From: Hyphomicrobiales bacterium
Lineage (GTDB): Bacteria > Pseudomonadota > Alphaproteobacteria > Rhizobiales > SZUA-8
Assembly: GCA_003232175.1 (NCBI GenBank)
Contig: QILX01000157.1
Span: forward strand, 1-7,508
Reading direction: 5' to 3'
DNA: 7,508 bases
Below the pieces are notes generated by a model that was given only the letters and a program-made list of their open reading frames with translations, was not told the origin of the DNA and made no database searches. Below are positions 5,644 to 7,508 of this stretch, piece by piece; within the stretch, counting starts at the first letter, position 1; each line of letters opens with the position of its first letter. A program made the translations under genes and the position numbers.

Positions 5644-7100
5644 CCCTGACCGAAGACTGGCTCAGGCGATTTGGCTGGCCTGAAACTCTGGTATCGGAAC
5701 ACCCTCTGGCAATCGCCCACGGGGGCGCCAGCGCCTATGCGCGCGCCAATACGCTGGCGGCGTTTCGCGTCGCGCACCAGCTCGGCGCCGATTTCTGGGA
5801 AGTTGTGAGCGGCGATGGCCAGATCGTGGTTTTTCACGACGCCTGTCTTGCCGATGGTCGTGCCCTGGCCGATCTTAGCTACGAGCAAATACGTGCAAGT
5901 GTTGAGGAAGACGTGGCGCCGCTGTTTTCCGAAGTGATCAAAATAGCGCTCGACGGCAATGTCGGAATTTACGCCGATATCAAGGCCCGCGCCGCCGCGC
6001 TTCCGGTATTGAACATGCTTCGCCACCACGGTGTGGAGCGCGCCATTTTAGGCGCATTTGATCGCGATATCGTCACCACGCTCAAATCATCAGGCACGCC
6101 CTATCCGGTCGCAGCTTTGGTGCCGCCCGGTGCCGACCCGTTTGCCCATGCTGATGGCGCCGACATTATTCATCTGTGCTGGGAGAATATGGCACGGGCC
6201 CAAGACAAGCTGGACAGCGCGTTTTTTGACCGTTGCGCCCAGACCGGGCAGCACGTGGTGCTCTGGCATGAGGAAGACCCTGAAAGGATGGCCGGTTTGC
6301 GCAGCAAACCCGTGTTGGGAATTTGCTCGGACCGGCCCGAACTGGTAAATCCGTTCACTGGCCCCCCCGGCTGGCCGGTGCAGGTGGTCTGCCATCGCGG
6401 CGCCAATGAGATTGCCCCGGAAAACACCCTTCCCGCCGCCCACGCGGCCTTTGCGGCAGGGTTCAGCCATGTAGAAATCGATGTGCATGTTACCTCCGAC
6501 GAAGAGCTTGTGGTTCTTCACGATCCGACCCTGGAGCGCGTGACCAACGGCACTGGTCCAGTTTCGGCCCACACCCTGACGGAGTTGCGCCGCCTGGACA
6601 TAAAGGGCTGGTATTCAAGCCATTTTGAGGGTGAAAAAATTCCGACGCTGGATGAAATGCTGGCGCTGGCAAAAACCTATCACGGGCAACTCTATATTGA
6701 AATCAAGAACGCCGCGGCACTGCCGGTATGGCGGGCGGTGGTGGCCCATGGTCTGGAAAAGCGATGCTTTTTCTGGTCGTTTGTCGCCCAGACCCTACAG
6801 GACTTGCGCGCCATCGCGCCGACTGCCAAAATCATGACACGCCGACAGGATTTCTCGACATTGGATGAAGCGCTGAACTTTCTTGACCCGGCGCTGATCG
6901 AATTTACCATTGATGAGGACTGGTCGGATTTTGCGCCTTTGCGCGCGCGCGATATCCCGGTCATGATCGCCTATAATGGCGGTGATCCAGACGTAATGGC
7001 GCGCATCATCAAAGCGCGACCCGAAATGGTCAATCTGAACCAGCCTTTTCTATTTGCGCGGATGTGTTCTGACCTGCATCGGCAGGGGGTTGCAGGCTAG
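5640..7100 (+). CDS. Tandem-domain glycerophosphodiester phosphodiesterase, N-terminal domain degenerate
   Basis: This 486-residue protein has two GDPD (GlpQ/UgpQ) TIM-barrel units and no signal peptide, so it is predicted cytoplasmic. The family hydrolyses glycerophosphodiesters to glycerol 3-phosphate and an alcohol. The C-terminal unit (about 247-480) is intact: H252-R253-G254, E261-N262-T263, E279-I-D281, H294-D295 and E354-I-K356, i.e. both catalytic His and all metal ligands. The N-terminal unit (about 20-235) follows the same plan but reads H27-G-G, A36-N-T, E54-V-V, H66-D67 and D113-I-K. It has therefore lost the Arg, the ENT Glu and the second acidic metal ligand. The start is TTG, overlapping the ATPase TGA (TTGA); no other start codon lies in frame for more than ten codons upstream. 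The ribosome site is weak, which suggests coupling to the ATPase. Position in the importer operon implies it acts on the imported compound. Confidence 0.9.
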   Translation: MTLTEDWLRRFGWPETLVSEHPLAIAHGGASAYARANTLAAFRVAHQLGADFWEVVSGDGQIVVFHDACLADGRALADLSYEQIRASVEEDVAPLFSEVIKIALDGNVGIYADIKARAAALPVLNMLRHHGVERAILGAFDRDIVTTLKSSGTPYPVAALVPPGADPFAHADGADIIHLCWENMARAQDKLDSAFFDRCAQTGQHVVLWHEEDPERMAGLRSKPVLGICSDRPELVNPFTGPPGWPVQVVCHRGANEIAPENTLPAAHAAFAAGFSHVEIDVHVTSDEELVVLHDPTLERVTNGTGPVSAHTLTELRRLDIKGWYSSHFEGEKIPTLDEMLALAKTYHGQLYIEIKNAAALPVWRAVVAHGLEKRCFFWSFVAQTLQDLRAIAPTAKIMTRRQDFSTLDEALNFLDPALIEFTIDEDWSDFAPLRARDIPVMIAYNGGDPDVMARIIKARPEMVNLNQPFLFARMCSDLHRQGVAG

Positions 7101-7508
7101 TGGCGATCCCGACGACAAAACCGGTGACATCATTTGATGTGGCGCGTCATGCCGGCGTGTCGCGTTCGGTGGTTTCGCGGGCCTTCACCGAGGGCGCGAC
7201 AATATCCGATGCGGCGCGCGCCAAGGTTCTGCTTTCGGCGGACGAGCTTGGTTACCGGGTGAATTATCTGGCCCGCGGCCTGCAAACCAAACATTCCAGT
7301 CTCGTCGGCATCGTCGCATCAGCGCTGGACACGCCCTTTCGTGCGCGCCAGGTCAAGATTGCGGCACAGGAATGCATAAAACGCGGCTTTCGCCCGATTT
7401 TGCTGACGGCGGAATCAGCGGTTGAAAGCGAGAAACTCACCTCGCTTTTATTCAACTACAACGTCGCCGGCGTGATCATCACTTCCGCTGCGCCATCGTC
7501 GAAGATCA
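7100..7508 (+). CDS. LacI-family transcriptional regulator, N-terminal part
   Basis: An open frame starts at GTG 7100, overlapping the phosphodiesterase TAG by one base (TAGTG), and runs off the right edge with 136 residues visible. AGGGGG at 7084-7089 is a suitable ribosome site. The N-terminus is a LacI helix-turn-helix: TSFDVARHAGVS (10-21) and a recognition helix with R22-S23 at the base-reading positions, then V25-S-R-A. It continues with ELGYRVN (49-55) and the hinge helix YLARGLQT (56-63), with L61 placed as the minor-groove-inserting Leu. The effector domain begins SSLVGIVA, as in periplasmic-binding-like LacI proteins. A regulator as last gene of the operon suggests autoregulation and control of the 673-1053 region, with the imported compound or its hydrolysis product as likely effector. 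The target and effector are inferred. Confidence 0.92.
   Translation, partial: MAIPTTKPVTSFDVARHAGVSRSVVSRAFTEGATISDAARAKVLLSADELGYRVNYLARGLQTKHSSLVGIVASALDTPFRARQVKIAAQECIKRGFRPILLTAESAVESEKLTSLLFNYNVAGVIITSAAPSSKI

Noticed and set aside
1..7508. CRISPR array, insertion sequence, phage or tRNA/rRNA genes
   Set aside because: No regularly spaced repeats, transposase-like frame, terminal inverted repeats or RNA-gene-like segments were seen. The window is almost fully accounted for by metabolic genes.

Overview
The window looks like chromosomal DNA of an alphaproteobacterium, probably of the Rhizobiales/Rhodobacterales type. This rests on moderately GC-rich coding DNA, dense co-directional operons, CUT1-type sugar-like ABC importers, and a dehydrogenase resembling alpha-ketoglutarate semialdehyde dehydrogenases. 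No taxonomic marker gene is present, so the placement is an inference. Every gene seen lies on the + strand, and no RNA gene, mobile element or CRISPR array was found.

Layout: (1) Bases 1-672 hold the C-terminal part of an aldehyde dehydrogenase of the alpha-ketoglutarate semialdehyde (2,5-dioxovalerate) type. It is cut at the left edge and appears to end a different catabolic unit. (2) Bases 673-1053 form the only sizeable non-coding gap. It carries two promoter-like elements, several short palindromes and a long leader before the next gene. (3) Bases 1054-5643 encode a complete ABC importer: a secreted solute-binding protein, two permeases and an ATPase. (4) Bases 5640-7100 encode a cytoplasmic protein with two glycerophosphodiester phosphodiesterase (GDPD) domains in tandem. 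(5) From 7100 to the right edge is the N-terminal part of a LacI-family repressor.

The last six genes (1054 to beyond 7508) are spaced like one operon: gaps of 31 and 15 bases, then overlaps of 1, 4 and 1 bases, with no terminator visible. The simplest reading is a phosphodiester scavenging system. A periplasmic binding protein captures a small glycerophosphodiester or a similar sugar/polyol phosphodiester, the ABC transporter imports it intact, and the GDPD protein hydrolyses it in the cytoplasm. The repressor, encoded last in the operon, would control the gap at 673-1053. The family resembles what is annotated elsewhere as InoEFGK-type inositol-phosphate transport, or Ugp-type glycerophosphodiester transport. 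The substrate cannot be fixed from sequence.

Two features stand out. The first permease has roughly 140 extra predicted periplasmic residues between its first two membrane helices, topologically like the MalF P2 loop. The GDPD protein pairs an intact C-terminal catalytic domain with an N-terminal domain that has lost several metal-site and substrate residues.
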